A stretch of 50,645 nt of DNA from Nitrospiraceae bacterium. GTDB taxonomy: Bacteria; Nitrospirota; Thermodesulfovibrionia; UBA6902. The notes under the pieces are model-generated. The model was not told the DNA's origin, did not search any database, and worked only from the letters and a program-made list of their open reading frames with translations. The stretch covers positions 1 through 50,645 of the forward strand of contig QZIL01000066.1 in NCBI GenBank assembly GCA_003599025.1, given 5' to 3'. The translations under genes were made by a program, and so were the position numbers. How positions within the stretch are numbered: the stretch's first letter is position 1; each line of letters begins with the position of its first letter. Below, piece by piece: positions 9,605-18,591 of the stretch.

Positions 9605-10921
9605 TCAATTATAAATCAGATTAAGCAGTTTGCCGGCAAGCCCCGGGTTGAGGCCCTTCAGTACCTTGTATCTCTCCAGCGCAGCGTCTTTGTCTTTTAA
9701 TACAAGACTGACCAGACCGAGGTTGTAATGCGCCTCCGCATAATCGGGTTTTAACTTAATCAATTTCTCAAAGACCGCTGCTGATTCAGCATATGCAGCT
9801 GATTTCTGAAAGGCAATGCCGAGGTTATAGTATGCGTCCCCGAAATCCGGTTTAAGCCTTAATGTCTGCTTATATGCATCAGCGCTTTCCCTGAACAGGC
9901 CCAACTTCCCATAAGCAACTCCCATACTGTAGTAAGCGTCAGGGAAATCAGGGGCAAACCGGACAGCCTGTCTGAATGCTTCTATAGCCTCTCTGTACAG
10001 CCCCTGTTTTCCATGGAGCATGCCGAGGCTGAACCAGGCATCGGCAAAGTCAGGAGCTGCCTTGACCGCTTTTCTGTATGCCTTTTCCGCCTCTTTGTTC
10101 CTGCTCAGTTTTTCAGAGGCGATCCCGAGGTAATAATATGCGTCGGCATAACCCGGCTTGATGCGTATGGCCTCCTTCAGGACCCCGGCAGCTTCCTTGT
10201 GCGCTCCGGATGCTGAAAGGTAGTAGCCCAGATAAAACCAGTACTCCGGTGTCCTGCTGTATTCCTTTATAACTCTGTCCACAGACAGCAGCGCATCTTT
10301 GCTGCTGGTCCTGCCCCTTATGAGATTCACAGGCATGGCCCAGACCAGGGGGTGTCCCCTGTCGATGAAAAATGTGACAATACCGATGACCTCTCCATCA
10401 CTGTTAAAGACAGCGCTGCCGCTGCTGCCATGAGATGCAGGCACGCTGATCTCAAGGGCCCTTCTGCCATGCATGACCGTTTTTGTCCCTTTAAATACCC
10501 CTTCATGGGCCATGCCTTCCGTCCCGCTCACTATATAAACTTTTTCTCCAGGGCGCAGCTTTTCGCTGTCCCCTAATCGTACTGCAGGGATAGCCCCTGC
10601 CCCTGTCTTCAGGACAACGAGGTCATTTTCCTTGTCGCTGTATAAAACTCCCTTAACATCCATAACCCTGCCGCCTATCCTGACCTTTATTGCCTTACCA
10701 ATACCTATTACATGATAATTTGTGACTACAGCCCCTTCTTTATCTGCAACAAAGCCGCTCCCCTCTGTAAGCTCCTCTCCTGCTCTGTTATATGCAGTCA
10801 CGACCGCGATCGACCCGATGGCTTTTCTGTAAACGCTGCCCGCATCGGCAAAAGCTTTGACCGGAAAGATCACTAACGCTATCAGGACAAGCGACTTTAT
10901 TACTCTAAGCAGTATGTTCAT
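9605..10921 (-). CDS. Secreted trypsin-like serine protease fused to TPR repeats
   Basis: About 438 aa. A signal peptide (hydrophobic LVLIALVIFPVKAFA) is followed by a trypsin-like protease fold with His in TNYHVIG, Asp in NDLVVLK and Ser in HGSSGSAVFN, so the triad appears complete. From about residue 215 onward there are six TPR units of 34 residues, the repeat consensus being DAYYNLGIAFQKSG-AEA-AFK-A-LKPDF. There is no PDZ domain. TPR units may recruit partner proteins or substrates in the periplasm. The ATG at 10921 is preferred because GGAG sits 7 bases upstream and the signal peptide begins there; upstream ATGs at 10933 and 10966 would only add hydrophilic residues. The partner and the substrate are unknown. 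Confidence 0.85.
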   Translation of the reverse strand: MNILLRVIKSLVLIALVIFPVKAFADAGSVYRKAIGSIAVVTAYNRAGEELTEGSGFVADKEGAVVTNYHVIGIGKAIKVRIGGRVMDVKGVLYSDKENDLVVLKTGAGAIPAVRLGDSEKLRPGEKVYIVSGTEGMAHEGVFKGTKTVMHGRRALEISVPASHGSSGSAVFNSDGEVIGIVTFFIDRGHPLVWAMPVNLIRGRTSSKDALLSVDRVIKEYSRTPEYWFYLGYYLSASGAHKEAAGVLKEAIRIKPGYADAYYYLGIASEKLSRNKEAEKAYRKAVKAAPDFADAWFSLGMLHGKQGLYREAIEAFRQAVRFAPDFPDAYYSMGVAYGKLGLFRESADAYKQTLRLKPDFGDAYYNLGIAFQKSAAYAESAAVFEKLIKLKPDYAEAHYNLGLVSLVLKDKDAALERYKVLKGLNPGLAGKLLNLIYN

Positions 10922-11036
10922 ATTATTCTCCATGTCATCTCTTCGCAGCAGTATATTAAGAAGCACCCTATGATACTATCGAAAAACCGGTTTTTTCACA
11001 ATAGCAGAAATTCAAAGATATCAGCCCCAATATGAC

Positions 11037-11254
11037 TAAAACCTATCTCAAAATAAGTTCTGACTAGACTGTCATTCCTGCAAGCCCCGAACAAGTCGGG
11101 ACAGGCTCCGCGCGTCTGCCGCCGTCATTCCCGCTTGTCGGGAATCTAACGGCGGGTATTAAAGCTTGATTCCGGACAAGCTCGCATCGAGTCGATCCGA
11201 CCGGAATGACACACAATGGATTAACAGTATTATTATAATTTAAGATGGGTTCTA
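11037..11254. mobile_element. Miniature inverted-repeat element, family A, copy 1
   Basis: A 218-base non-coding element bounded by imperfect inverted ends, TAAAACCTATCTCAAAAT at 11037-11054 and the degenerate complement at 11237-11254. The interior (11071-11210) is a cluster of GTCATTCC-type palindromes, including the 40-base core shared with copy 2 but in inverted orientation. TA stands at both outer ends. It fills most of the 400-base gap between the protease/TPR gene and the histidine kinase gene. Confidence 0.7.
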
Positions 11255-11328
11255 CTTGTATTGATTAATTTCACGCCTTGAAATATTCTATAGTGAAATA
11301 ATCTTCAACTCTCTCGTAGAGGTATAAA

Positions 11329-12888
11329 ATGGGCACCGGTATCATTCAAAGACTGAAGGCACAGTGGGACATAGTCAGGCCCTGCATAGAGATTGCCGAA
11401 ATCGCCTTTATCTACCTAAGGGTAATAATACTCGGCGGCGGCATTGGGTGGTTGATCTTTTCGGACATGTCCCGGCAGACACATGATACTGCTCTTGATC
11501 TTTTTATTTTCTTCGTGGTGTACTCTGTCCTGCTGTCTGTCTGGCTTTTTTTTTATCCAGAAAGGAAAAGGGCAGTATACGGATTTTTTCTTGTATTTGA
11601 TTTTCTATTCACCTCTCTGCTCGTCAGACTTACAGGCGGGTTTGACAGCCCTTTCGTAAACGCATTTTATTTAATGACGGCCCTTTACTCATTTTATTAC
11701 GGTCTCGCAGGAGGATCGGTCATAGCCACTACAGCTGCGGTGCTTTATATAATAACCGGCAGCTTTGATTTCTATACGCACCACTGGCCCGACTTTTCAG
11801 TAAGGATCGCCTTTCTCTATTTACTCGCCATAACTCTCGGCATGCTTTCCCAGAAGCTGAAGAAGGACAAGCTCGAGATAATAAACCTCAACAGTGATTT
11901 AAGGAGATATATAGAGGAACTCCAGAAAGTCCATGGAAGACTGGTCCAGGTTGAAAAGATGTCGGAACTCGGCAGAATAGCGGCTGACATAGCCCATGAG
12001 ATCAGAAATCCGCTTACATCCATAGGAGGGTTCGCTAGACGGCTTGAAAAGAAACTGTCCCAGATCACAAATGAAAGGGAATGCATTCGTGTGATGTCAA
12101 AGGAAAAAGAACATGCCGAAATCATTATATCGGAAGTCAACCGGCTGGAACGCATATTGAAAGATATCCTTACGTTTTCACGGGAGGTAAAATACAACTT
12201 TAAGAAACAGGCAGTGAACTGGATCGTCAAAGAGGCCCTTCAAACCTATGCTGCCTCGTGCAATGAACAGTCAATTCAGGTGAAGGAGGATTTAGATACT
12301 CCGCTGCCGGAAATATTAATTGACAGTGACGCTGTCAGGCTTGCCGCAAACAATCTTATATCCAATGCCATAGGTGCAATGCCAGAGGGAGGCACCCTGT
12401 CTGCAAAAACCTTTATGGAAGAAACAAATTATGTCAATTATGTTGTTATCGAGATTGCAGACACCGGCCATGGAATACCGGACGACAAGCTGTCCATGAT
12501 TTTTGAACCGTTCTATTCCTCAAAAGAAATAGGTAAAGGAACAGGTCTCGGCCTTTCCATATGTAAAAAGATAATAGATGAACACAATGGATTGATACGG
12601 GTCGAAAGCGAGTTGTACAAAGGCACTTCGTTTAAACTTATGTTCCCCTATCAGAGCGTGGAAGAAGGGCGAAAGATAAACTGCTGGGAATTCCACAGAT
12701 GCGGGGTGGAAAAGACAGAGGGCGCCGACAGGTTACGATGCCCGGCTTATCCCAATTACGGGCGTACCTGCTGGGCCATAGCCGGCACCTATTGCGGTAA
12801 ACAGGTCAGCGGTGCCATTGCGCAGAAGCTGGGAAACTGCCAGAAGTGTGAATTTTATCAGAGGGTGGCAGTACGAAAAGACATATAA
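11329..12888 (+). CDS. Membrane sensor histidine kinase with C-terminal two-CW domain
   Basis: Autophosphorylating sensor kinase of a two-component system, 519 aa. About six transmembrane helices occupy residues 24-176. Next come a short coiled coil (176-210), a HisKA dimerisation domain with phospho-acceptor His223 (AHEIRNPLTSIGG), and a HATPase_c domain with N (NNLISNAIGAMPEGG), G1 (DTGHGIPDD) and G2 (GTGLGLSICKKI) boxes up to about residue 440. The tail, about 445-512, contains eight Cys and the repeated CWEF/CWAI pattern of the two-CW domain, probably a metal or redox site. No response regulator is adjacent; the next gene is a ferritin-like protein. This suggests redox or metal sensing, which is an inference. 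Confidence 0.9.
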   Translation: MGTGIIQRLKAQWDIVRPCIEIAEIAFIYLRVIILGGGIGWLIFSDMSRQTHDTALDLFIFFVVYSVLLSVWLFFYPERKRAVYGFFLVFDFLFTSLLVRLTGGFDSPFVNAFYLMTALYSFYYGLAGGSVIATTAAVLYIITGSFDFYTHHWPDFSVRIAFLYLLAITLGMLSQKLKKDKLEIINLNSDLRRYIEELQKVHGRLVQVEKMSELGRIAADIAHEIRNPLTSIGGFARRLEKKLSQITNERECIRVMSKEKEHAEIIISEVNRLERILKDILTFSREVKYNFKKQAVNWIVKEALQTYAASCNEQSIQVKEDLDTPLPEILIDSDAVRLAANNLISNAIGAMPEGGTLSAKTFMEETNYVNYVVIEIADTGHGIPDDKLSMIFEPFYSSKEIGKGTGLGLSICKKIIDEHNGLIRVESELYKGTSFKLMFPYQSVEEGRKINCWEFHRCGVEKTEGADRLRCPAYPNYGRTCWAIAGTYCGKQVSGAIAQKLGNCQKCEFYQRVAVRKDI

Positions 12889-12990
12889 AGACTGCACTGT
12901 CAGGGCTTTTCGACTGATCTTCTGCCCTGTCACACTTTCAGATCCGGGAGCAGATGTTATCCCATCGTATTCTTGAATTAAAGCAGTGTT

Positions 12991-13515
12991 ATGTTTATGA
13001 TATCTGCAGACAATTCCAGAGAACATGTAATTTTTCTGCCTGATATGAAAATGGGGAAAATCATTAGTGGCTGTAAGGCTGTAGAAGAGGCCGTTGCCTC
13101 CATTTACAGGACATTTGCGGATTTTTTCCCGGAATACAGGACATTCTGGTTAGACCTGTACAGGGACGAACTGGAACATGCATTCTGGCTGTCAGACGCC
13201 AATAACACCGAGGCGATAGACCTGCTTCCCTCAGAAGACATGCTGCCGTCCATGGACATAATAGAGCGTACCCTCGTTTTTGTCAGGGGAAAAAACCAGT
13301 ATATAAAAACCAATCCGGTCAGCCTTGAGGAAGCCCTCAAAATCGCCCTCAAACTTGAGGAGTCCATGGTTGAGACTTTTACTAATGAGATGACGGCCAA
13401 TTTATTTGCCTCTGATTATGAAGCGCTGAGCAAAAAGATAATTGCGGCTGAAAAACGGCATATCAACAAAATTGAAGACATGATGCTCAGTAAGGGCTTC
13501 CTGCAGTTGTCCTGA
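12991..13515 (+). CDS. Ferritin-like (rubrerythrin-type) four-helix protein
   Basis: 174 aa with the pattern of a carboxylate-bridged diiron four-helix bundle: Glu32/Glu33 on helix 1, E60-L-E-H63 on helix 2, Glu123/Glu124/Glu128 on helix 3, and E154-K-R-H157 on helix 4. The two ExxH motifs are the key evidence. No rubredoxin-type Cys motif is present, so it is not a full rubrerythrin. The start is uncertain: the ATG at 12991 has no clear Shine-Dalgarno, and ATG codons at 12997, 13045 and 13051 are alternatives that keep the helices. It follows the two-CW histidine kinase by 100 bases in the same direction. Possible roles are peroxide or iron handling; none can be assigned. Confidence 0.7.
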   Translation: MFMISADNSREHVIFLPDMKMGKIISGCKAVEEAVASIYRTFADFFPEYRTFWLDLYRDELEHAFWLSDANNTEAIDLLPSEDMLPSMDIIERTLVFVRGKNQYIKTNPVSLEEALKIALKLEESMVETFTNEMTANLFASDYEALSKKIIAAEKRHINKIEDMMLSKGFLQLS

Positions 13516-13585
13516 TTGATTATAGTCCCCGGCCTGAAAAAATCACTTTAGCAGTCAAAGATAACACAGCAGAAATGACAGTCCC

Positions 13586-14824
13586 CTACTCTGAAACAAT
13601 GTCTCCGACAATAATTCTTCCGTGATTGATGAATAGACCCCCGTTAATTCTTGACATGCTGCCAACTGCCGAATAATCGCAGTCATAGCCGCCTGATAAA
13701 GTTACAGATTTGTCCAGATCAAAATGAATGTCCCCGGCAAAGATAATATCATGCGCCTGGATAATGTCTCCGTTTTCTGCATTATCATATGCTTCCTGTA
13801 GTGTATAATAATAGGCCGGTACGCTACCGAAAATTCTAACGGGAAGGTTCGGGCACAAGGTTGAGACAAACCCCCTGGCCGTATTATATGCCAGTCCTAC
13901 GACCTCTCTGTTATTATTGATCCCGATTATTGTTGTATTGGGCCTGTCTGGAGATGTCAGTATAAGATAGGAACCGTTGGTGTAAACAAAACCCTTTACT
14001 ACCCCCCCTTCTGTTCCATACCCCGCAACTTCTCCGCTGTCACTTATGACCTCCGGTACAACATCCGTCCAGCCTGGAGGCAGCAATTCGGTATAGTCTC
14101 CGTTTCTGTAAATATATCCTTTCTCACGCCCCGCACCATCAGCACCTTCTCCTATTACTTCCCCTTTATTATTAATATAATATGCGGTAGCCGATGTCCA
14201 GCCCTGCGGCAACAGTTCAGTATATGATCCGTTGCTGTATATATACCCTTTATTAATGCCGAAACCATCAGTGCCCCACCCTGCGATGACACCGCTGTTG
14301 TTTATGCCATAGGCAGTAGATACTGACCAGCCCGGGGGCCTCAGTTCAGTGTATGATCCATTGCTGTAAAGAAAGCCCCGGGCTGCGACCCCGTTAGAAC
14401 CGCCTCCGACCACATCAGCGTAGTCATTAATTCTTATTGCCCAGGCCCATGACCAGCCGGGCGGCAGCAATTCAGTATATGAGCCATTGGCATAAAGAAA
14501 TCCTTTGTCAATCCCGTTCACCGTACCATAGCCTACTATTTCCCCAATTCTGTTGATAGTAAGCGCATATGCTGAAGACCAGCCGGGCGGCATCAATTCA
14601 GCATACGTCCCGCTGCTGTAAAGAAAACTCATGGTAGCACCCCTCCCTCCGTATCCGACGATATCTCCATTATCGTTAATCCCATGAGCATACGACCATG
14701 ACCATCCAGGGGGCAGGACCGTACTGTAAGAATATTGTGATGAATGCAACAGGTCAGGCGCAACCAAAAGGCTGCTCATTAAGACGGCTGCTAACATCAT
14801 TGCTGACATGCCTCCTGAAATCAT
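13586..14824 (-). CDS. Secreted HAF-repeat protein
   Basis: 412 aa. An N-terminal signal peptide (MLAAVLMSSLLVA) is followed by about seven imperfect repeats of 43-46 residues with the pattern GFLY-NGSYTELLPPGWS-A-AINN-GEVVGYGT, the HAF extracellular repeat. A different C-terminal part (about 310-412) contains LQEAYDNAENGDIIQAHD and SGGYDCDY, resembling the start of a parallel beta-helix. HAF repeats have no established biochemical activity. The start is ambiguous: the ATG at 14824 has only a weak GGGAAG upstream, while AGGAGG inside the first codons would serve an ATG at 14800-14797. It is followed upstream by another secreted protein in the same direction. Confidence 0.85.
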   Translation of the reverse strand: MISGGMSAMMLAAVLMSSLLVAPDLLHSSQYSYSTVLPPGWSWSYAHGINDNGDIVGYGGRGATMSFLYSSGTYAELMPPGWSSAYALTINRIGEIVGYGTVNGIDKGFLYANGSYTELLPPGWSWAWAIRINDYADVVGGGSNGVAARGFLYSNGSYTELRPPGWSVSTAYGINNSGVIAGWGTDGFGINKGYIYSNGSYTELLPQGWTSATAYYINNKGEVIGEGADGAGREKGYIYRNGDYTELLPPGWTDVVPEVISDSGEVAGYGTEGGVVKGFVYTNGSYLILTSPDRPNTTIIGINNNREVVGLAYNTARGFVSTLCPNLPVRIFGSVPAYYYTLQEAYDNAENGDIIQAHDIIFAGDIHFDLDKSVTLSGGYDCDYSAVGSMSRINGGLFINHGRIIVGDIVSE

Positions 14825-14883
14825 CAGACTTCCCGGTTCTTTGTTATTGTTTTTGATGATATTTCAATTCATCCCCAATAATA

Positions 14884-15552
14884 TCAATCATCTTTATTTT
14901 TACTGCCCTTGCCCTTGTCCCTGGGTTTTCCCTGCTTCTTTCGGCCGTTATCATCATCCCGATATTTTTCCTTTTCCCTGCGTACCTTCTTTTCTTCCCT
15001 GAACCTCTCATTTATGGTTGTGAAGTTCCTTCCCTCGGTCCTCATCCTTATAATATCTTCAGGGGAATACTTATGAAAATCTGACAGGAACCTGAGGTTT
15101 ACCATATTTATGATATCATCATCGTCCAGCACAATGTTCTTCCATTCCTTCTTCGGTTTATTCTTGTAATGACCATATGCCTTACCGAATGGAGGACCTT
15201 TCACTACCTCTTTGACCGGTACATAAAAAATATCCGGGGCAAGTCCGAAGTGGCGGCAGATTTCCATCCAGGTTCTTCCTGCCTGCCTCAGGTCTATTAT
15301 TGCCGGAGGGGGAACATGGGCCATAGCTGCAAGAAAGAGCACAACAGGTATCTGTTCATCCGGGATGTGACGGTCCTTTATCTTTCTTATGTCCGGTTCC
15401 GGCACTTTGAAATAATCCCTGATATCAAGGTGGAAAGGCGGGAGCGGAGGCAGCGGAGGCACCGGTATTTTGATATCAGCTGCATCCGAATTTTGCACTG
15501 CAGGGAGCAGGCAAAAAATCAGTAATGTGATAAGGCTAATTTTTTTCATCAT
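14884..15552 (-). CDS. Secreted basic protein of unknown function
   Basis: About 222 aa. Begins MMKKISLITLLIFCLLP, a signal peptide ending near NSDAADI, then a Pro-rich stretch (PVPPLPPLPPF). The middle includes DEQIPVVLFLAAMAHVPP and LRQAGRTWMEICRHFGL, the latter a motif seen in secreted proteins annotated only as hypothetical. The C-terminal 45 residues are a highly charged Lys/Arg/Asp/Gly tail. The ATG at 15552 is chosen because GGAGGA lies 5 bases upstream; the longer reading from 15666 would run through a dispersed palindromic repeat. It lies 60 bases before the HAF-repeat gene and may be co-transcribed with it. No function can be assigned. Confidence 0.75.
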   Translation of the reverse strand: MMKKISLITLLIFCLLPAVQNSDAADIKIPVPPLPPLPPFHLDIRDYFKVPEPDIRKIKDRHIPDEQIPVVLFLAAMAHVPPPAIIDLRQAGRTWMEICRHFGLAPDIFYVPVKEVVKGPPFGKAYGHYKNKPKKEWKNIVLDDDDIINMVNLRFLSDFHKYSPEDIIRMRTEGRNFTTINERFREEKKVRREKEKYRDDDNGRKKQGKPRDKGKGSKNKDD

Positions 15553-15604
15553 AAATCTCCTCCTTACAGGCCCTATTAACCAGGGAATCAAATATCCTGC
15601 GTTT

Positions 15605-15700
15605 GTCATTCCGGTCGGATCGACTCGATGCGAGCTTGTCCGGAATCTATCTTCATTTTCAGTCAAATAAACCGGCAGACTCCCGACAAGCGGGAGTGAC
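15605..15700. repeat. GTCATTCC-type palindromic repeat
   Basis: Contains the same 40-base core found in element A copies 1 and 2 (CATTCCGGTCGGATCGACTC and onward) followed by a second palindrome, ACTCCCGACAAGCGGGAGTG. No family A inverted ends flank it. It lies upstream of the unknown secreted protein gene. Confidence 0.85.
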
Positions 15701-15763
15701 AGTTATATGCAGTACTTTCATAATGCAGGTACCGATAATTTATTACGGCAACTAATTCACTCT

Positions 15764-18205
15764 TCAGGTTAATAAAGTAGAAATGTTAAAGTTCAGCAGC
15801 TCCCCCATATACCTGAATATCGCCTGACGCCTTCCGGCATCTTCATCGTCCTCTGCTGTCTTGACTGCAAGCTGCTTCCAGAATGTATCTGCTGTCCTGT
15901 AATAAATATTCTGCATATGCCAGTAATTGATTTCTGCCGGCAGCAGCCTGATCAGCTCCAGGAACTTCTGGATCTCAAGCAGATCGTCCAGGTCCGGGGG
16001 CCGCCCCTGCAGCCTGTTCATCATGCTTTCAAACCTGTCCCTGACAGTAAACTCGATGTCCATGGGATCAATGGTAATGTTCCATCGCCTCAGGTCGCGG
16101 ATCAGCTCCTGTATCCGGTCCACATCCAGTTCATCTTCAGAAAAGGCCCTCTTGAGGCTCGTGTTAAGAGTCAATTCAGCAGCAGACCGGAAGGCCTTTG
16201 GCACAGGCATGCCGGCCTCTTCGAGTATAAAGCCCATCAGTATGCGGTTTGTGTCATACATGCTGGTGTACGTATCCACAAAACCTTCAATGGTCCCGGC
16301 AATGAGAAGTTCGAGAATTTTACGCTGCCGGTCCCTGAACAGATGGATGAGTGAATAATTATGCATGCCGAAATGATGGTCCATCAGCCTTATGATGTCT
16401 GCAAACAGTCCCTTTTCAAAGGCCCGCACCATTTCGTCTTTCATCGCCCTGTAAAGAGATTCACCGAAATATGCGCCGACTCCTCCGTTTACCGCATGGC
16501 CGCCCAGATGCAGGACACAAAAGCTTATGTCAGCTGAGTCCCATGTGATATTTGATGCTACAGTGACCCTGCCGATTGCAAGAGCTGCCATGCCGGCTGT
16601 TATCTTACGGTAATCCTTCCTCTTCACTGTATAACTGAATATCCCCTTTTCATCACCGTTTTCCTCAAAGATGGAGCTAACCGAGTAATGTGCAGCCACC
16701 TTTTTAAGGTCGATCACTGCCGGTTTAACAAATTTTTTGTAGATGCCAGCGCCGTTCTCATGTTCAGCAATATTGCTCTTTGCAGCACTAAGTTTTTTCA
16801 CAAAGGCATTTTCAAGCCTGTCCTCCATGATATCTTCGGACAACTGTACCGCCCTTCCCGCATATTGAAGCACCTGGACTGTTTCGATACCTGATATCTC
16901 ATCAAAGAACCAGCCGCAGCTGGTATACATGAGCATTGCGTGTCTCTGCATCTCAAGCAGCTTGAGCATAAGGACCTTCTCGTCAAGCGATAACTCCTTT
17001 TTTGCATGTCTCCTGAAAAATTCGTCAATATTTTTTTCAGAGCGGTCGAGTATTATCTCAATAAAATCATCTCGTGTCTTCCACGGACTGTCAAAATAGT
17101 TTTTGGCCTTATGTTCAAACCTGAAAGCAAGCTGGTCTCTCAGCCAGTCCAGTGACTCCCTCAGAGGTCCGCGCCATTGCTGGCCCCACCCCGGATTCCC
17201 GCCGGAATTACACCCGCAGTTACTTTTCCACCTTTCAATGCCGTGAATGCAGCTCCAGGAGGAATTCTCATATATCAGGACCTCATGAGTTGGGGGATGC
17301 TTCTCAAGGTACTCCCCGTAATTTGTCAGCTTCGCGAGACCTTTTGCTTCAATATAATTGAGGGCGTAAGCGAGGGCCATATCCCCAAACCTGTGGTGAT
17401 GCCCGTAAGTCTCCCCGTCTGTTGCAATATGGAGGAGCTGGGGCCACTTCCTGATATCTGTAAAACCGGAAAGGAGCCGGTTTACAAAATCCTCTCCCCT
17501 GTCGAGTATTTTTTCAAAGGCCACGGCCTGGGATATCGGGCCGTCATAGAAAAAGACATTTATTTTACGTCCGGACTTCAGCTTATAGAGGTAGGCCCTT
17601 GCCGGATCAATGGAACCTCCGCTCACATCTTTCCATTTGCCCGCCCCGATTTTCCTTACCTTTGCAGCCTGGCGGGGGGCAAGTATCGTATACCTGATGC
17701 CATGTTCGGCAAGGATATTAAGTGTCTCATTGTCCACAGCAGTTTCAGCAAGCCACATGCCTTCAGCAGGACGTTTAAAGCGATACTCAAAATCCCTTAT
17801 CCCCCATTTCACCTGGGTGCGTTTGTCCCGGCTGTCTGCAAGAGGCATTATCATGTGGCTGTAAACCTGGGCTATGGCATTGCCATGACCGGAGTAAAGC
17901 TCTATGCTCTGCCTGTCCGCCTGCAGAATGGCCTCATAGGTCAGCGGAGAATATTTCTGCATCCATGAGAGGAGAGTAGGCCCGAAATTAAAATTGATCC
18001 GGCTGTAATTGCTGACAATACCTTTAATGCGCCCCCTCTCATCCAGCATCCTGGAGGCAGCATTAGGCGCATAGCACTCCGAGGTGATGCGTTCATTCCA
18101 GTCGTGATAGGGACGGGCCGAATCCTGGATCTCAACAGCCTCAAGCCACGGGTTCTCCCGCGGCGGCTGATAGAAGTGGGCATGAATACAGATGTAGCGT
18201 TCCAT
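15764..18205 (-). CDS. GH57 glycoside hydrolase with DUF3536 domain
   Basis: 813 aa cytoplasmic enzyme of the GH57 family (alpha-amylase or 4-alpha-glucanotransferase type). The catalytic pair appears as Glu154 in EGMWLAETAVD and Asp263 in ATDGETYGHHH, and the N-terminal HAHFYQPPRENPW is the first GH57 signature. A DUF3536 region follows from about residue 330 (SSWSCIHGIERWKSNCGC) to about 560, and the C-terminal quarter is helical. Enzymes of this type are often near glycogen genes; here glgB lies upstream in the same orientation, separated by 386 bases of repeats. Substrate and product are not defined for this subgroup; a role in glycogen or maltodextrin remodelling is an inference. Confidence 0.88.
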   Translation of the reverse strand: MERYICIHAHFYQPPRENPWLEAVEIQDSARPYHDWNERITSECYAPNAASRMLDERGRIKGIVSNYSRINFNFGPTLLSWMQKYSPLTYEAILQADRQSIELYSGHGNAIAQVYSHMIMPLADSRDKRTQVKWGIRDFEYRFKRPAEGMWLAETAVDNETLNILAEHGIRYTILAPRQAAKVRKIGAGKWKDVSGGSIDPARAYLYKLKSGRKINVFFYDGPISQAVAFEKILDRGEDFVNRLLSGFTDIRKWPQLLHIATDGETYGHHHRFGDMALAYALNYIEAKGLAKLTNYGEYLEKHPPTHEVLIYENSSWSCIHGIERWKSNCGCNSGGNPGWGQQWRGPLRESLDWLRDQLAFRFEHKAKNYFDSPWKTRDDFIEIILDRSEKNIDEFFRRHAKKELSLDEKVLMLKLLEMQRHAMLMYTSCGWFFDEISGIETVQVLQYAGRAVQLSEDIMEDRLENAFVKKLSAAKSNIAEHENGAGIYKKFVKPAVIDLKKVAAHYSVSSIFEENGDEKGIFSYTVKRKDYRKITAGMAALAIGRVTVASNITWDSADISFCVLHLGGHAVNGGVGAYFGESLYRAMKDEMVRAFEKGLFADIIRLMDHHFGMHNYSLIHLFRDRQRKILELLIAGTIEGFVDTYTSMYDTNRILMGFILEEAGMPVPKAFRSAAELTLNTSLKRAFSEDELDVDRIQELIRDLRRWNITIDPMDIEFTVRDRFESMMNRLQGRPPDLDDLLEIQKFLELIRLLPAEINYWHMQNIYYRTADTFWKQLAVKTAEDDEDAGRRQAIFRYMGELLNFNISTLLT

Positions 18206-18327
18206 TATTTTAAAGTACGCAAGAAATCGTATAAGGTTTCAGTCCGTCATTCCTGAGCCCTGGCCCCTCGTGTTGCAAGCAGAGGGCTATATTTAGAACC
18301 CAGGATATTTTGACAACAAATACTTCT

Positions 18328-18352
18328 GGATACCCGCCTTCGCGGGTATGAC
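18328..18352. repeat. Small palindrome (GGATACCCGC...GCGGGTATGAC)
   Basis: A short hairpin-forming member of the dispersed palindrome class, CCCGCCTTCGCGGG at its core, located 40 bases from family A element copy 2 and upstream of the GH57 gene. Confidence 0.6.
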
Positions 18353-18390
18353 TGTCATTGTCGAATCTGCCCCTTATTACTTTCTACTGA

Positions 18391-18587
18391 CTAGAACCTA
18401 TCTCAAAATCAAAAACAGAACATTGTTGAGTAGTTTGTCATTCCGGTCGGATCGACTCGATGCGAGCTTGTCCGGAATCTTTCTTTGTATTCAGTCAGAT
18501 TCCCGACGCGCGAAGCCTGTCCCGACTTGTTCGGGGCTTGCGGGAATGACATTCTTATCGGTAGAACCTATTTTGAGATAGGTTCTA
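18391..18587. mobile_element. Miniature inverted-repeat element, family A, copy 2 (perfect ends)
   Basis: A 197-base element with perfect 18-base inverted ends, TAGAACCTATCTCAAAAT at 18391-18408 and its exact complement at 18570-18587. The interior (18437-18550) carries the dispersed palindrome core. There is no coding capacity. TA at both outer ends is compatible with the TA target duplication of IS630/Tc1-mariner-type transposases; no such transposase is in the window. It sits 4 bases from the stop codon of glgB. Confidence 0.85.
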
Positions 18588-18591
18588 CTTA

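Noticed and set aside
13586-14824. Repeats in the HAF gene as a CRISPR or tandem non-coding array
   Set aside because: The repeats keep one long reading frame with a signal peptide and match a known protein repeat.
15553-15666. N-terminal extension of the secreted basic protein
   Set aside because: These codons run through a dispersed palindrome and precede a proper signal peptide with a good Shine-Dalgarno at 15552.
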